From the NCBI GenBank assembly GCA_038327685.1, contig JBBQLH010000002.1, positions 1 through 64,000 of the forward strand: a stretch of 64,000 nucleotides of DNA, read 5' to 3'. The position numbers and the translations under genes were made by a program. This stretch comes from DASQFQ01 sp038327685 (GTDB taxonomy: Bacteria > Actinomycetota > Thermoleophilia > Solirubrobacterales > Solirubrobacteraceae). A model generated the notes under the pieces. That model ran no database searches, was not told the origin of the DNA, and saw only the letters and a program-made list of their open reading frames with translations. This document shows positions 1 through 8,813 of the stretch, piece after piece; the stretch's first letter is position 1, and the number at the start of each line of letters is the position of its first letter.

Positions 1-146
1 ACGCGCTCGAATACGCCTCAAGCGAGGCCCGTCGCGCATCGTTGCCACACTGGGTGCGCCACTACAACGAGCGGCGCACCCACAGCGCCCTCGGCAACCG
101 CCCCCCGCTCACCCGCGTTCGGGAGGTCACCGGGCTCAACACCTAG
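1..146 (+). mobile_element. C-terminal end of an IS transposase (DDE integrase type), cut by the window edge
   Basis: The frame is open from the window edge and ends at a TAG at 144-146. It encodes the typical tail of IS481/IS3-like DDE transposases, with HWVRHYNERRTHSAL followed by GNRPPLTRV. Only about 47 residues are visible, so the catalytic Asp residues lie outside the window and I cannot tell whether the element is intact. Its stop overlaps the stop of the convergent trxB gene by 4 bp, so the element ends exactly at the reductase gene and no inverted repeat is recognisable between them. The family assignment is tentative. Confidence 0.75.
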
Positions 147-1180
147 CTCCGGGGCCCGGCGAGCGGCTGGGCCGGCGCCGCCTGCGCCCACTGCGCCTCG
201 GCGAGATCGCCGGTGTCCTTCAGCGATTCCGGCGTCGGGATGCCGGGCGTGTCGCGGAGGTACCACTCGGCGTCCAGCGCGGCCTGACACCCGGAGCCGG
301 CGGCGGTGACCGCCTGGCGGTAGGTGTGGTCCACGAGGTCGCCCGCGGCGAACATGCCCGGCACCTGCGTGCGCGTCGACTTGCCCTCGGTGACCACGTA
401 GCCGTTCTCGTCGCTCTCGACGATGTGCTTGACGATCCCCGACTGCGGCTCGTGGCCGACAGCGATGAACGCGCCGGAGATCGGGAGGTCGTGCGCCTCA
501 CCGGTCTCGGTGTGGCGCAGTCGTGCGTGGCCGAGCACCCCGTCGTGGCCGGAGACGAACTCCTCGACCACGTAGGGCGTGAGGAGCTCGATGTTCTCGG
601 TGTTGCGGGCGCGCTCGAGCATGATCTTCGACGCGCGGAACTCGTCGCGGCGGTGGACGATCGTCACGTGCGAGGAGAACTTGGCGAGGAAGAGGGCCTC
701 CTCCATCGCGGAGTCGCCGCCGCCGACGATCACGGTCGTCTTGTCCTTGTAGAACGCGGCGTCGCAGGTCGCGCAGTAGGACACGCCGCGGCCGCCGAGC
801 TCCTCCTCGCCGGGGACGCACAGCTTCTTGTGCTCGGCGCCCATCGCGAGGATCACCGTGCGCGCCTTGTACTCGTCCTCGTCTACCCAGACCGTGTGCG
901 GCTCGGTGCCGGTCCCGGGCTCGATCTTCGTCACGTTGTCGGTGATGAAGCGCGTGCCGAAACGCTCCGCCTGGTCGCGGAACTGCTGCATCATCTCCGG
1001 CCCCATGATGCCCTCGGGGTAGCCGGGGTAGTTCTCGACATCGGTGGTCTGCTGGAGCAGCCCGCCCCACATGAAGCCCTCGATCACGAGCGGGTTCAGG
1101 TTGGCTCGCGCCGTGTAGAGGGCGGCCGTGTAGCCGGCGGGGCCGCTGCCGACGATGATGACCTGCTCGACGTCTGCCAT
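143..1180 (-). CDS. trxB: Thioredoxin reductase
   Basis: This FAD/NADPH flavoenzyme reduces thioredoxin in the cytoplasm. The 345-residue product has the N-terminal FAD-binding motif GSGPAGYTAA (about residues 11-20), the redox-active pair CATC at 136-139, the NADPH-binding GGGDSA at about 153-158 and the C-terminal FAD motif GMFAAGDLVD. Length and domain order match bacterial TrxB. The ATG at 1180 is chosen because the FAD motif follows directly and a GGGAG ribosome site lies just upstream; the longer open frame gives an unrelated N-terminus. A C-terminal tail of about 35 residues beyond the core is Pro/Ala-rich. No thioredoxin gene is adjacent. The identification is secure. Confidence 0.95.
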   Translation of the reverse strand: MADVEQVIIVGSGPAGYTAALYTARANLNPLVIEGFMWGGLLQQTTDVENYPGYPEGIMGPEMMQQFRDQAERFGTRFITDNVTKIEPGTGTEPHTVWVDEDEYKARTVILAMGAEHKKLCVPGEEELGGRGVSYCATCDAAFYKDKTTVIVGGGDSAMEEALFLAKFSSHVTIVHRRDEFRASKIMLERARNTENIELLTPYVVEEFVSGHDGVLGHARLRHTETGEAHDLPISGAFIAVGHEPQSGIVKHIVESDENGYVVTEGKSTRTQVPGMFAAGDLVDHTYRQAVTAAGSGCQAALDAEWYLRDTPGIPTPESLKDTGDLAEAQWAQAAPAQPLAGPRS

Positions 1181-1211
1181 GACTTTGGTTTCTCCCGTTC
1201 GGAGCCTTACT

Positions 1212-2330
1212 TCAGTTTGTATAGTGTAGCGCCGCGCGCCCGATTCTCCAGCGCTCGACGGTCTTGCGCAGCTGCAGGTAGGCAATGACGCCGGGGACGG
1301 TCGGGAGCCAGAAGGTGAAGCCGCGGTAGACGAGGACCGCGACGACGGCGAGGCCCGTGTCGACGTTGAACGCGGCGAACGCGCCGATCATCCCGCCGTC
1401 CACCCCGCCGATCCCGCCGGGCAGCGGCAGCAGGTTCCCGAGCATGCCGACGAAGAAGGCGACGACGAGCACCGCAAACGCCGGCGAGTCTCCGAACGCC
1501 TTGAAGGACGCCCACAGCACGCCGATCTGGCATCCCCAGTATACGATCGCCCCGAGCAGCGCGGGATCGCGCGAGCGCAGGTGGGCGAGTGCGTCGCGGA
1601 TGCCGAGCGACGCGGTGGCGGGAACCGTGGCCGCGCGCTGGGCGACCCGGCCGACGCGGCCGTGGCGCAGCGCGAGCGACTGCAGGCGGCGCTCGAAGTC
1701 CGTCGGGACGAGCGCGATCGAGAGCCCGAGCACGGTCACCACGAGCGCGAGCGTGCCGGGGATCACCGTCATCGTGAACGGGTCCGGCCCGGGGAAGACG
1801 CCGAAGCGCAGCCCGAACCCGAACACCATCAGTGAGACCGTGTAGACGAGGTAGGTGAGGACGAGGAAGGACACCGTCTTGTCGGCCACGACGCGCCGCG
1901 GCAGGCCGGCCGCCCGCAGCGCCCAGGCCGTGAGCACGATGCCGCCGGCGCCGCCGGCGGAGAACAGCCGCGTGGCGGCGAGCCCGGCCATGCAGATCTG
2001 GTAGCTCTCGCGCAGCGTCAGGCGGCCGGCGGCGGCGCGGGCGAACACGCCGTGGAAGAGCAGCACGTAGCCGCCGAACATGCCGAGGGTGAAGAGCAGC
2101 GCGAGTCCGAGCCAGATCGGGCTGCCCTCCTCGGCCCTGTGCCAGGTCTCCTCGAGCCCGGCGACCTGCGGCAGCAGGAAGTACAGCGCCACGATCGAGA
2201 GCACCAGGAAGGCTGCGAACCCGACCAGGTTGCGGGCGGAGAAGTCGAGCCGCGGCGGATGCTCCTCGTGCTCCACCTCCTCCTCGGGCGCCGGCGGGTT
2301 GGGAACGTCGCGGGGGGCCGTGGTCTTCAC
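1212..2330 (-). CDS. Lysylphosphatidylglycerol synthase transmembrane-like (UPF0104) membrane protein
   Basis: The product has 372 residues with a Pro/Glu-rich cytoplasmic N-terminus and then about eight hydrophobic segments. It includes the family-typical glycine/proline loop NLLPLPGGIGGVDGG, which places it in the LPG-synthase membrane region/flippase-like family (UPF0104). There is no C-terminal aminoacyl-transferase domain, so a lipid or polyprenyl-carrier transport role is more likely than lysyl transfer; this is inference. The GTG at 2330 is chosen because it overlaps the TGA of the upstream PAP2 gene as GTGA, indicating translational coupling. The pairing with a PAP2 enzyme suggests joint work on a membrane phospholipid or isoprenoid phosphate. 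Confidence 0.8.
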   Translation of the reverse strand: MKTTAPRDVPNPPAPEEEVEHEEHPPRLDFSARNLVGFAAFLVLSIVALYFLLPQVAGLEETWHRAEEGSPIWLGLALLFTLGMFGGYVLLFHGVFARAAAGRLTLRESYQICMAGLAATRLFSAGGAGGIVLTAWALRAAGLPRRVVADKTVSFLVLTYLVYTVSLMVFGFGLRFGVFPGPDPFTMTVIPGTLALVVTVLGLSIALVPTDFERRLQSLALRHGRVGRVAQRAATVPATASLGIRDALAHLRSRDPALLGAIVYWGCQIGVLWASFKAFGDSPAFAVLVVAFFVGMLGNLLPLPGGIGGVDGGMIGAFAAFNVDTGLAVVAVLVYRGFTFWLPTVPGVIAYLQLRKTVERWRIGRAALHYTN

Positions 2331-3259
2331 CCGCGCGCCTTCGCCTCGAGCCCCTGGACCCCGGCGGCGACCCGGCCGAGCAGCGGCGCGGCCAGCGGGG
2401 CGGCCCGGCGGACGGTCTCGGTCAGCGCCAGCCCGGCGGCGAGGTCGACGACGTAATGCTCGCCGAGGTAGACGAGCGCCACCCCGAGCGTCGTGGCGTA
2501 GGCCCAGCCGACCGCGCCGGCGACGGGGCCGGTCTCGGAGAGCACGTGGGCGGCCTGGACGGACAGGGCGAAATGCAGCGAAGGCATGGCAGCGAGCGGA
2601 TTCCCGCCAAGGAAACCGTACATCGGCTGCCAGTTGGACTTCCAGAACTGCTCCCCGTACTCGAACATCATCCGGCGCAGCTCCGGCGTGCGCCCGTCGT
2701 CCATCCGGCCGCGCGCAGCCGCGTACCAGGGCGGCGCCGTCGGCACGGCCCAGTAGCCGATCAGACCGATGTCGAAGGTCCCGTACAGCAGGCAGGCGGC
2801 CCGCGGGAAGCGCTCGCGATGGCGCAGCAGCAGATACAGGGCCGTGCCGTGCGGAACCAGGAACCAGATCCAGTGCGACCAGATCAGCGTTCGCTCGACC
2901 GCGTTGGTGCGCCCGGGGCGCCCGAACGCGCGCTGCAGGCGCAGCGTCGGCGTCACGCCGCGGCCGATGAAGCGGTCGACGCGCACCGGGTAGTCGATGA
3001 GGACCCGCCGCTCGAGCGCGGCCGGATCGTCGTTGGGCATCTGGTAGGTCGCCACGTAGGCCCACATCTGCAGGACGACGACGGCGACGTCGCGCTTGCG
3101 CGAGCGCGGGACGAGCACGCACAGCGCGAAGGGTGCGCTCGCGGCCGTGGCGGTCACCACGGGCGGCGGGAGCCTCAGGCGGCGGCGCACGAGCGGCGCC
3201 GCGAACCCCGCGGCAAGCGCCGTGCACGCCACCAGGCGGATGGCGGTCGACCGGCGCAC
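2327..3259 (-). CDS. PAP2-superfamily membrane phosphatase/phosphotransferase
   Basis: This 310-residue integral membrane protein carries the PAP2 catalytic motifs MPSLHFA (about residue 225) and GEHYVVDLAAG (about residue 265), with the paired histidines expected of acid phosphatases of this fold. Two hydrophobic segments form the N-terminus. The long spacing and the sequence around MPSLH resemble the PAP2_3/inositolphosphotransferase branch, which acts on lipid-linked phosphates, but the substrate cannot be read from the sequence. It starts with GTG six bases after a TANNNT box and overlaps the downstream flippase-like gene by 4 bp, forming a two-gene operon. Confidence 0.8.
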   Translation of the reverse strand: MRRSTAIRLVACTALAAGFAAPLVRRRLRLPPPVVTATAASAPFALCVLVPRSRKRDVAVVVLQMWAYVATYQMPNDDPAALERRVLIDYPVRVDRFIGRGVTPTLRLQRAFGRPGRTNAVERTLIWSHWIWFLVPHGTALYLLLRHRERFPRAACLLYGTFDIGLIGYWAVPTAPPWYAAARGRMDDGRTPELRRMMFEYGEQFWKSNWQPMYGFLGGNPLAAMPSLHFALSVQAAHVLSETGPVAGAVGWAYATTLGVALVYLGEHYVVDLAAGLALTETVRRAAPLAAPLLGRVAAGVQGLEAKARG

Positions 3260-3265
3260 AGCGCG

Positions 3266-3271
3266 AGCGTA
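3266..3271 (-). promoter_or_regulatory. Candidate -10 box, leaderless start of the PAP2 gene
   Basis: TACGCT on the minus strand lies 6 nt before the GTG start, a spacing expected if transcription starts at the start codon. No clear -35 or ribosome site is visible. Confidence 0.4.
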
Positions 3272-3310
3272 GCTCCGGGTGAGGCGGAGCGCGGTTCGGT
3301 TATCCGCCGT

Positions 3311-4054
3311 TCAGCCGCGGTCGCCGTTGCGCGCCGCAGCGGCCTCGCGCACGAGCGAGGCGATCAGCTGTGAGCCCGGGTCGGCCTCGGGGTGCCACTG
3401 GACGCCGAGCGCGAAGCGGCGGTCGGGGTCCTCGATCGCCTCCGGCAGCTCGTCGAGCGTGCTCCAGCCGGTCGCGACGAACCCGTCCCCGAGCTGCGCG
3501 ACCCCCTGGTGGTGGTGGGACTTGGTCGAGTGGTCGACCTCGCCCGCGGCGCGCGCGGCCAGCGAGCCGCCGGCGAGCCGGACATCGTGGTCGGCCCCGT
3601 CGAAGGAGCCCGGCACGCGCCGGTGGTCCTCGTGGCCGAAGTCATCGGGCAGGTGCTGGATCAGCGTCCCCCCGCGCGCGACGTTCATCAGCTGCATGCC
3701 GCGGCAGATGCCGAGGAGCGGGATGTCGCGCTCGAGCGCCCGGCGGGCCAGGGCGACCTCGAAGTCGTCGCGCTCGGGCCGCGTGCCCTGGGTGGCGGCA
3801 TGGGGCTCTTCTCCGTAGGTCGCCGCGTCGATGTCGGACCCGCCGGCGAGGATCAGGCCGTCGAGCACGTCGAGCACCTCGTCGGGCTCGCGCGCCGCCT
3901 GCGGATCGGGCGGGATCATCAGCGCGAGGCCGCCGGCGGCCTGGATCGCGTCGACGTAGGAGCGGTCGAGCAGGAACGCCTCCTGGTCCCAGACCGTCCA
4001 GCGCGCGTGCTCGAGCGCGGTGCAGATGCCGATACGGGGGCGGTGGCCGGCCAC
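3311..4054 (-). CDS. Class I glutamine amidotransferase / gamma-glutamyl hydrolase (peptidase C26)
   Basis: The 247-residue product matches the PuuD/C26 amidase fold. It has LILAGGSDI near residue 75, the nucleophile elbow LLGICRGMQLMN with its catalytic Cys, and a C-terminal QWHPEAD with the catalytic His and Glu. Family members hydrolyse gamma-glutamyl amides such as gamma-glutamyl-GABA. No polyamine or GABA genes are nearby, so the substrate is open. GTG at 4054 is chosen because the conserved RPRIGI strand starts a few residues later and a TANNNT box sits 6 nt upstream. The gene is divergent from an enoyl-CoA hydratase, with only 24 bp between the two starts. Confidence 0.85.
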   Translation of the reverse strand: MAGHRPRIGICTALEHARWTVWDQEAFLLDRSYVDAIQAAGGLALMIPPDPQAAREPDEVLDVLDGLILAGGSDIDAATYGEEPHAATQGTRPERDDFEVALARRALERDIPLLGICRGMQLMNVARGGTLIQHLPDDFGHEDHRRVPGSFDGADHDVRLAGGSLAARAAGEVDHSTKSHHHQGVAQLGDGFVATGWSTLDELPEAIEDPDRRFALGVQWHPEADPGSQLIASLVREAAAARNGDRG

Positions 4055-4060
4055 GCGCTC

Positions 4061-4070
4061 AGCATAGGAT
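4061..4070. promoter_or_regulatory. Overlapping divergent -10 boxes (amidotransferase and enoyl-CoA hydratase)
   Basis: TATGCT on the minus strand (4061-4066) and TAGGAT on the plus strand (4065-4070) share two bases. They lie 6 and 8 nt before the two start codons. The whole divergent region is 24 bp, so both transcripts are probably leaderless and compete for polymerase. Confidence 0.45.
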
Positions 4071-4078
4071 GCCCGCCC

Positions 4079-4876
4079 ATGGCCGAGACCGTGACCGTCA
4101 CCCGCGGCGCCTCCAACGGCGCCGAGCTCCGCATCGAGCTCAACCGCCCCGAGTCGATGAACGCCTGGGACGTGCAGCTCGGACTCGATCTGCGCGCCGC
4201 CGTCGAGGAGGCCGCGGAGGACGACTCGGTGCGCTCGGTGACGATCACGGGCGCCGGCCGCGGCTTCTCCTCCGGCGCGGACCTCAAGGCCGGCTTCGAG
4301 CCGACCGCCGAGGGGCACCCCGACGTCGGCAGCGCCCTGCGCGACCGCTACCACCCGATCATCACCGGCATCCGGCGCATGCCCAAGCCCGTGCTGGCCG
4401 CCGTCAACGGCCCCGCGGTCGGGATCGGCTGCTCGCTCGCGCTGGCCTGCGACCTGATCGTGGCCCGCGAGTCGGCCTACTTCCTGCTGGCGTTCGTGAA
4501 CATCGGCCTCGTGCCCGACGGCGGCTCCTCCCTCTTCCTGCCCGCGCGCGTCGGGCACACGCGCGCGGCCGAGATGGCGATGCTGGGCGAGCGCATCCCG
4601 GCCCCGCAGGCGCTCGAGTGGGGCCTGATCAACCGCGTGACCGCCGACGACGCCTTCGACGCCGAGGTCGACGCGTTCGCCGAGCGCCTGGCGACCGGGC
4701 CGACGGGCTCCTACGCCGGCTCCAAGCGCCAGTTCAACGCCTGGATCTACCCGCGGATGGACGAGCAGCTCGAGCTCGAGGCTGCCACGCAGCAGGAGAT
4801 GGCCGCGTCGGGCGACTTCATGGAGGGCGTGCAGGCCTTCCTGGCCAAGCGCCCGCCCGAGTTCAAGGGATCCTAG
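4079..4876 (+). CDS. Enoyl-CoA hydratase/isomerase family protein
   Basis: The 265-residue crotonase-fold protein has the first oxyanion-hole region FSSGADLK (about residue 65) and the second, VNGPAVGIGCSLALACD (about residue 108), followed by NIGLVPDGGSS. In the last the usual catalytic Glu of true hydratases appears as Asp in a PDGG context, so the reaction could be hydration or isomerisation of an acyl-CoA. It is likely cytoplasmic fatty-acid or aromatic catabolism. The gene stands alone between a divergent amidotransferase and the oxidase operon. The ATG at 4079 lies 8 nt behind a TAGGAT box, so the transcript may lack a leader. Confidence 0.85.
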   Translation: MAETVTVTRGASNGAELRIELNRPESMNAWDVQLGLDLRAAVEEAAEDDSVRSVTITGAGRGFSSGADLKAGFEPTAEGHPDVGSALRDRYHPIITGIRRMPKPVLAAVNGPAVGIGCSLALACDLIVARESAYFLLAFVNIGLVPDGGSSLFLPARVGHTRAAEMAMLGERIPAPQALEWGLINRVTADDAFDAEVDAFAERLATGPTGSYAGSKRQFNAWIYPRMDEQLELEAATQQEMAASGDFMEGVQAFLAKRPPEFKGS

Positions 4877-4906
4877 TCCGGACGCGGAAGCGGCCCGGGC
4901 CGTCCA

Positions 4907-4912
4907 TATACT
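4907..4912 (+). promoter_or_regulatory. Candidate -10 box of the first oxidase operon
   Basis: TATACT lies 10 nt before the TTG start of the CuA subunit gene, in an otherwise very GC-rich stretch. This fits a nearly leaderless transcript for the ctaC-ctaD-ctaB group. Confidence 0.5.
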
Positions 4913-4922
4913 GCGCTCCGCC

Positions 4923-5756
4923 TTGCCCGCCGCACTGCACATCCTCGCCGGCATCCTGATCCCCGAGCGCGGGGGCTCGAAGAACGCGAACGACATCGCG
5001 GAGCTCTACGCGCTGATCCTCGTGATGGCGACGATCGTCTTCCTCGGGGTCGAGGGGACGCTGCTCTGGTTCCTGATCCGCTTCAAGGCGCGGCGCGGCC
5101 GGGTCGCGGCGCAGATCCACGGCAACACGCGGCTCGAGATCGGCTGGACCGTCGGCGCCGCGGTGATCCTCGTCTTCATCACGGTCGTGACCTTCATCAA
5201 GCTGCCGGGGATCAAGAACCCGCCCGCCTCGGACATCGACGCCAACGGCGCCAAGGTCGCCTCGACCACGCTCTTCGCCTCGACGGACCAGCCGGCGCCG
5301 CCCAAGGGCGCGAAGCTCAACATCGTCGTCGACGGCCAGCAGTACGTGTGGCGCTTCCAGTACCCGCGGGTGGCCAACAAGGAGGTCTTCTCCTACGAGG
5401 AGATGGTGATCCCGGTCGGGATGACGGTGACGCTCGACATCACCGCCGACGACGTCGCCCATTCGTGGTGGATCCCCAAGCTGGGCGGCAAGATGGACGC
5501 GCTGCCCGGTTACACGAACCACACGTGGTTCAAGGCCGACAAGCCGGGCACGTTCGAGGGCCAGTGCGCCGAGCTGTGCGGGCGCAATCACGCCAACATG
5601 CTGGCGCGTGTGAGGGCCGTCCCGTTTGACCAGTACAAGGCCTGGTACGACCGGCAGGCGGCCGACATCAAGGCGGCGCGCGACGCGGGCGCCAAGCAGC
5701 GCGCCGGGATCCTCAAGCAGCAGCAGCAGGCCGCACAGCAGTCGCAATCCCAGTAG
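4923..5756 (+). CDS. ctaC: Cytochrome c oxidase subunit II (CuA), first locus
   Basis: Subunit II takes electrons from cytochrome c through the dinuclear CuA centre on the outer face of the membrane. The 277-residue product has two membrane helices (about residues 30-50 and 78-98). Its cupredoxin domain carries the CuA ligands His180, Cys215, Cys219, His223 and Met226 in the motif CAELCGRNHANM. It has no cytochrome c domain, unlike the second copy at 14.3 kb, and ends in a Gln-rich tail. The TTG at 4923 is the only sensible start before the first helix; it follows a TATACT box by 10 nt. It is followed after 19 bp by ctaD. Confidence 0.93.
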   Translation: MPAALHILAGILIPERGGSKNANDIAELYALILVMATIVFLGVEGTLLWFLIRFKARRGRVAAQIHGNTRLEIGWTVGAAVILVFITVVTFIKLPGIKNPPASDIDANGAKVASTTLFASTDQPAPPKGAKLNIVVDGQQYVWRFQYPRVANKEVFSYEEMVIPVGMTVTLDITADDVAHSWWIPKLGGKMDALPGYTNHTWFKADKPGTFEGQCAELCGRNHANMLARVRAVPFDQYKAWYDRQAADIKAARDAGAKQRAGILKQQQQAAQQSQSQ

Positions 5757-5775
5757 GAAAGACTCCCCGAGACCC

Positions 5776-7496
5776 ATGGCCATCACCTCCGAGCCCCCCG
5801 TGACCGAGACCACCTCGGTGCGCGCCGTCGCGCGGCCCCAGATCGCGGCGCGCCGCGTCGCCCCCGAGGCTCGCGGCTGGACGTCGTGGATCACGACGGT
5901 CGACCACAAGAAGATCGGGATCCTCTACCTCTACACGACGTTCGTGTTCTTCATCCTCGGCGGCGTCGAGGCGCTGCTGATCCGGATCCAGCTCGGCCTG
6001 CCGGAGAACACCTTCGTCTCGCCCGAGAAGTACAACGCGCTCTTCACGATGCACGGGACGACGATGGTGTTCCTGTTCGTGATCCCGATCATGGCCGGGT
6101 TCGCCAACTACGTCGTCCCGCTGATGATCGGCGCGCGCGACATGGCGTTCCCGCGCATCAACGCGTGGTCGTACTGGATGCTGCTGTTCGGCGGCATCGT
6201 GCTCTACGCCTCGCTGTTCTTCTCGCCGCCGGAGGCGGGCTGGACCTCCTACCCGCCGCTGTCGCTGACCGACTATAACCCGTCGGCCGGCCAGGACGCC
6301 TGGATCATCGCGCTCCACATCGTCGGCCTCTCGTCGATGCTCGGGGCCCTCAACTTCATCGCGACGATCCACAACATGCGCGCGCCGGGCATGGGCTGGG
6401 GCCGCCTGCCGCTGTTCTGCTGGACGATCCTCATCTACTCCTACCTGATCATCATCGCCTCGCCGGCGCTGGCCGCGGCGCTCGCGATGCTGCTGATCGA
6501 CCGCCACTTCGGCGGCACCTTCTTCGATCCGACCCAGGGCGGCTCGCCGCTGCTGTGGCAGCACGCGTTCTGGTTCTACTCGCACCCGGCCGTCTACATC
6601 ATGGTCCTGCCGGCCTTCGGCATCGTCTCCGAGGTGCTGCCCGTGTTCGCGCGCAAGCCGATCTTCGGCTACAAGGCGATCGCGGCCTCGACGGCGGCGA
6701 TCGCCTTCCTCGGCCTGCTCGTGTGGGCGCATCACATGTTCGCGACGCCGATGTCGACCGTCGTGCTCGCGTTCTTCATGCTCTCGAGCTTCCTGATCGC
6801 GGTGCCGACCGGCGTCAAGATCTTCAACTGGGTGGCGACGCTGTGGCGCGGCACGATCGAGTACCGGACGCCGCTGCTGTTCTGCGCCGGGCTGATCGGC
6901 GTGTTCCTCATCGGCGGCATCTCCGGCATCTTCCTCGCCGTCTTCCCCGTCGACTGGCAGCTGACGGACACCTACTTCGTGGTCGCGCACCTGCACTACG
7001 TGCTGTTCGGCGGCTCCGTGTTCGGGATCTTCGCCGGGATCTACTACTGGTTCCCGAAGATGTCGGGGCGGATGCTGTCCGAGGGCCTGGGCAAGGCGTC
7101 GTTCTGGACGATCCTGTTCGGCTTCAACCTGACCTTCCTGGTCCAGCACTCGGCCGGTCTGAGCGGCATGCCGCGCCGGATCTACGAGTACTCCAACCAC
7201 GACTGGACCGCCTACAACCTGATCTCGAGCGTCGGCGCCTTCGTGCTCGCGTTCGGGATCCTGCTGACCGTGATCAACATCGTGCACTCGCTCAAGCGCG
7301 GCGCGATCGCCGGGCCCGATCCGTGGAAGGCCAACACGCTCGAGTGGTACATGTCCTCGCCGCCGCCCGAGAACAACTTCGACGTGATCCCGCGCGTGCG
7401 CTCGGTCGAGCCGATGAAGGACATCCGCCGCCAGGTCGAGCAGGAGACCGGCGTGGAGCAGCGCTACCAGGCCGGCCGCGGCCTCACCACTCGCTG

Positions 7497-7497
<1 letters not shown>
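5776..7497 (+). CDS. ctaD: Cytochrome c oxidase subunit I (heme-copper oxidase, A2-type), first locus
   Basis: This is the catalytic subunit that reduces oxygen at the heme a3-CuB centre and pumps protons. The 573-residue, twelve-helix protein shows the heme/copper ligands in TMHGTTMVF, FWFYSHPAVY, WAHHMF and HLHYVLF. The motif YSHPAVY replaces the GHPEVY of mitochondrial-type enzymes: the D-channel glutamate is absent and the Tyr-Ser pair marks the A2 subfamily. The ATG at 5776 is preceded by AGGAAAG and starts about 35 residues before the conserved WITTVDHKKIG. It overlaps the ctaB start by one base (TGATG), indicating coupling. Confidence 0.95.
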
Positions 7498-8399
<902 letters not shown>

Positions 8400-8411
8400 A
8401 CTCGGCTTCGC

Positions 8412-8522
8412 ATGGACCGCAAGCTCGCACGCCGCAACCTCCGGACCGGGCTGATCGTCGCGACGATCATGCTGCTCATGTTCGGGCTCACGTTCCTCGC
8501 CGCGGCCATCTACACCGCCTGA
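8412..8522 (+). CDS. 36-residue single-helix membrane peptide in the first oxidase operon
   Basis: This small gene encodes a basic N-terminus of about 12 residues (MDRKLARRNLRTG) and one membrane helix, ending in AAAIYTA. Its stop overlaps the next start (TGATG), and it lies 12 bp after ctaB. Size, topology and position suggest a small accessory or assembly subunit of the oxidase, by analogy with the tiny subunits of other bacterial oxidases; this is inference. A TAGACT sequence 9 nt before its ATG could be a promoter or chance, since it overlaps the ctaB stop codon. Confidence 0.6.
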   Translation: MDRKLARRNLRTGLIVATIMLLMFGLTFLAAAIYTA

Positions 8523-8758
8523 TGGCGGCGCACGACATCGACGCCCCGCCCGCCGGTGAGGAGCTCCACCTCCCGGATCCGAGCCTGGTGCCGATCCTCA
8601 ACGCCGCCGGGGTCGCGCTCGCGCTGGTCGGCCTGACGATCACCTTCTACCTGACCGTCGTCGGCGGGATCCTCTTCCTCGTCACGCTCGTGAAGTGGAT
8701 CCGCGACGTCACCCACGGCATCTCCGAGCTCCCGGCGGACCACAGCGCCGGGCACTGA
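8522..8758 (+). CDS. Small two-helix membrane protein, likely oxidase accessory subunit (subunit IV-like)
   Basis: The 78-residue product has an acidic, Pro-rich N-terminus, two adjacent hydrophobic stretches (about residues 25-60) and a short polar C-terminus with His residues. It starts in the stop codon of the preceding 36-residue gene and ends the oxidase operon. Its size and place match the subunit IV-like proteins of actinobacterial cytochrome oxidases, but no diagnostic motif is present, so the assignment rests on context. Confidence 0.55.
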   Translation: MAAHDIDAPPAGEELHLPDPSLVPILNAAGVALALVGLTITFYLTVVGGILFLVTLVKWIRDVTHGISELPADHSAGH

Positions 8759-8799
8759 CGCCAACTCACCCACATCTAGCCCTGAGGCCCCGACCCGCG

Positions 8800-8805
8800 T
8801 AGGCT
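8800..8805 (+). promoter_or_regulatory. Candidate -10 box of the stressosome operon
   Basis: TAGGCT lies 8 nt before the GTG start of rsbU. No ribosome site is evident, so the operon transcript may be leaderless. Confidence 0.45.
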
Positions 8806-8813
8806 GTCGCGCC

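Noticed and set aside
1212..3227. One 671-residue PAP2-flippase fusion
   Set aside because: The N-terminal part of that frame is an Arg-rich shadow of the PAP2 gene. The real genes overlap as GTGA in different frames.
5713..7287. A 524-codon open frame antisense to ctaD
   Set aside because: High GC leaves antisense frames open by chance. The product is Arg/Glu/Asp-rich with no domain, and the sense strand encodes a clear oxidase subunit.
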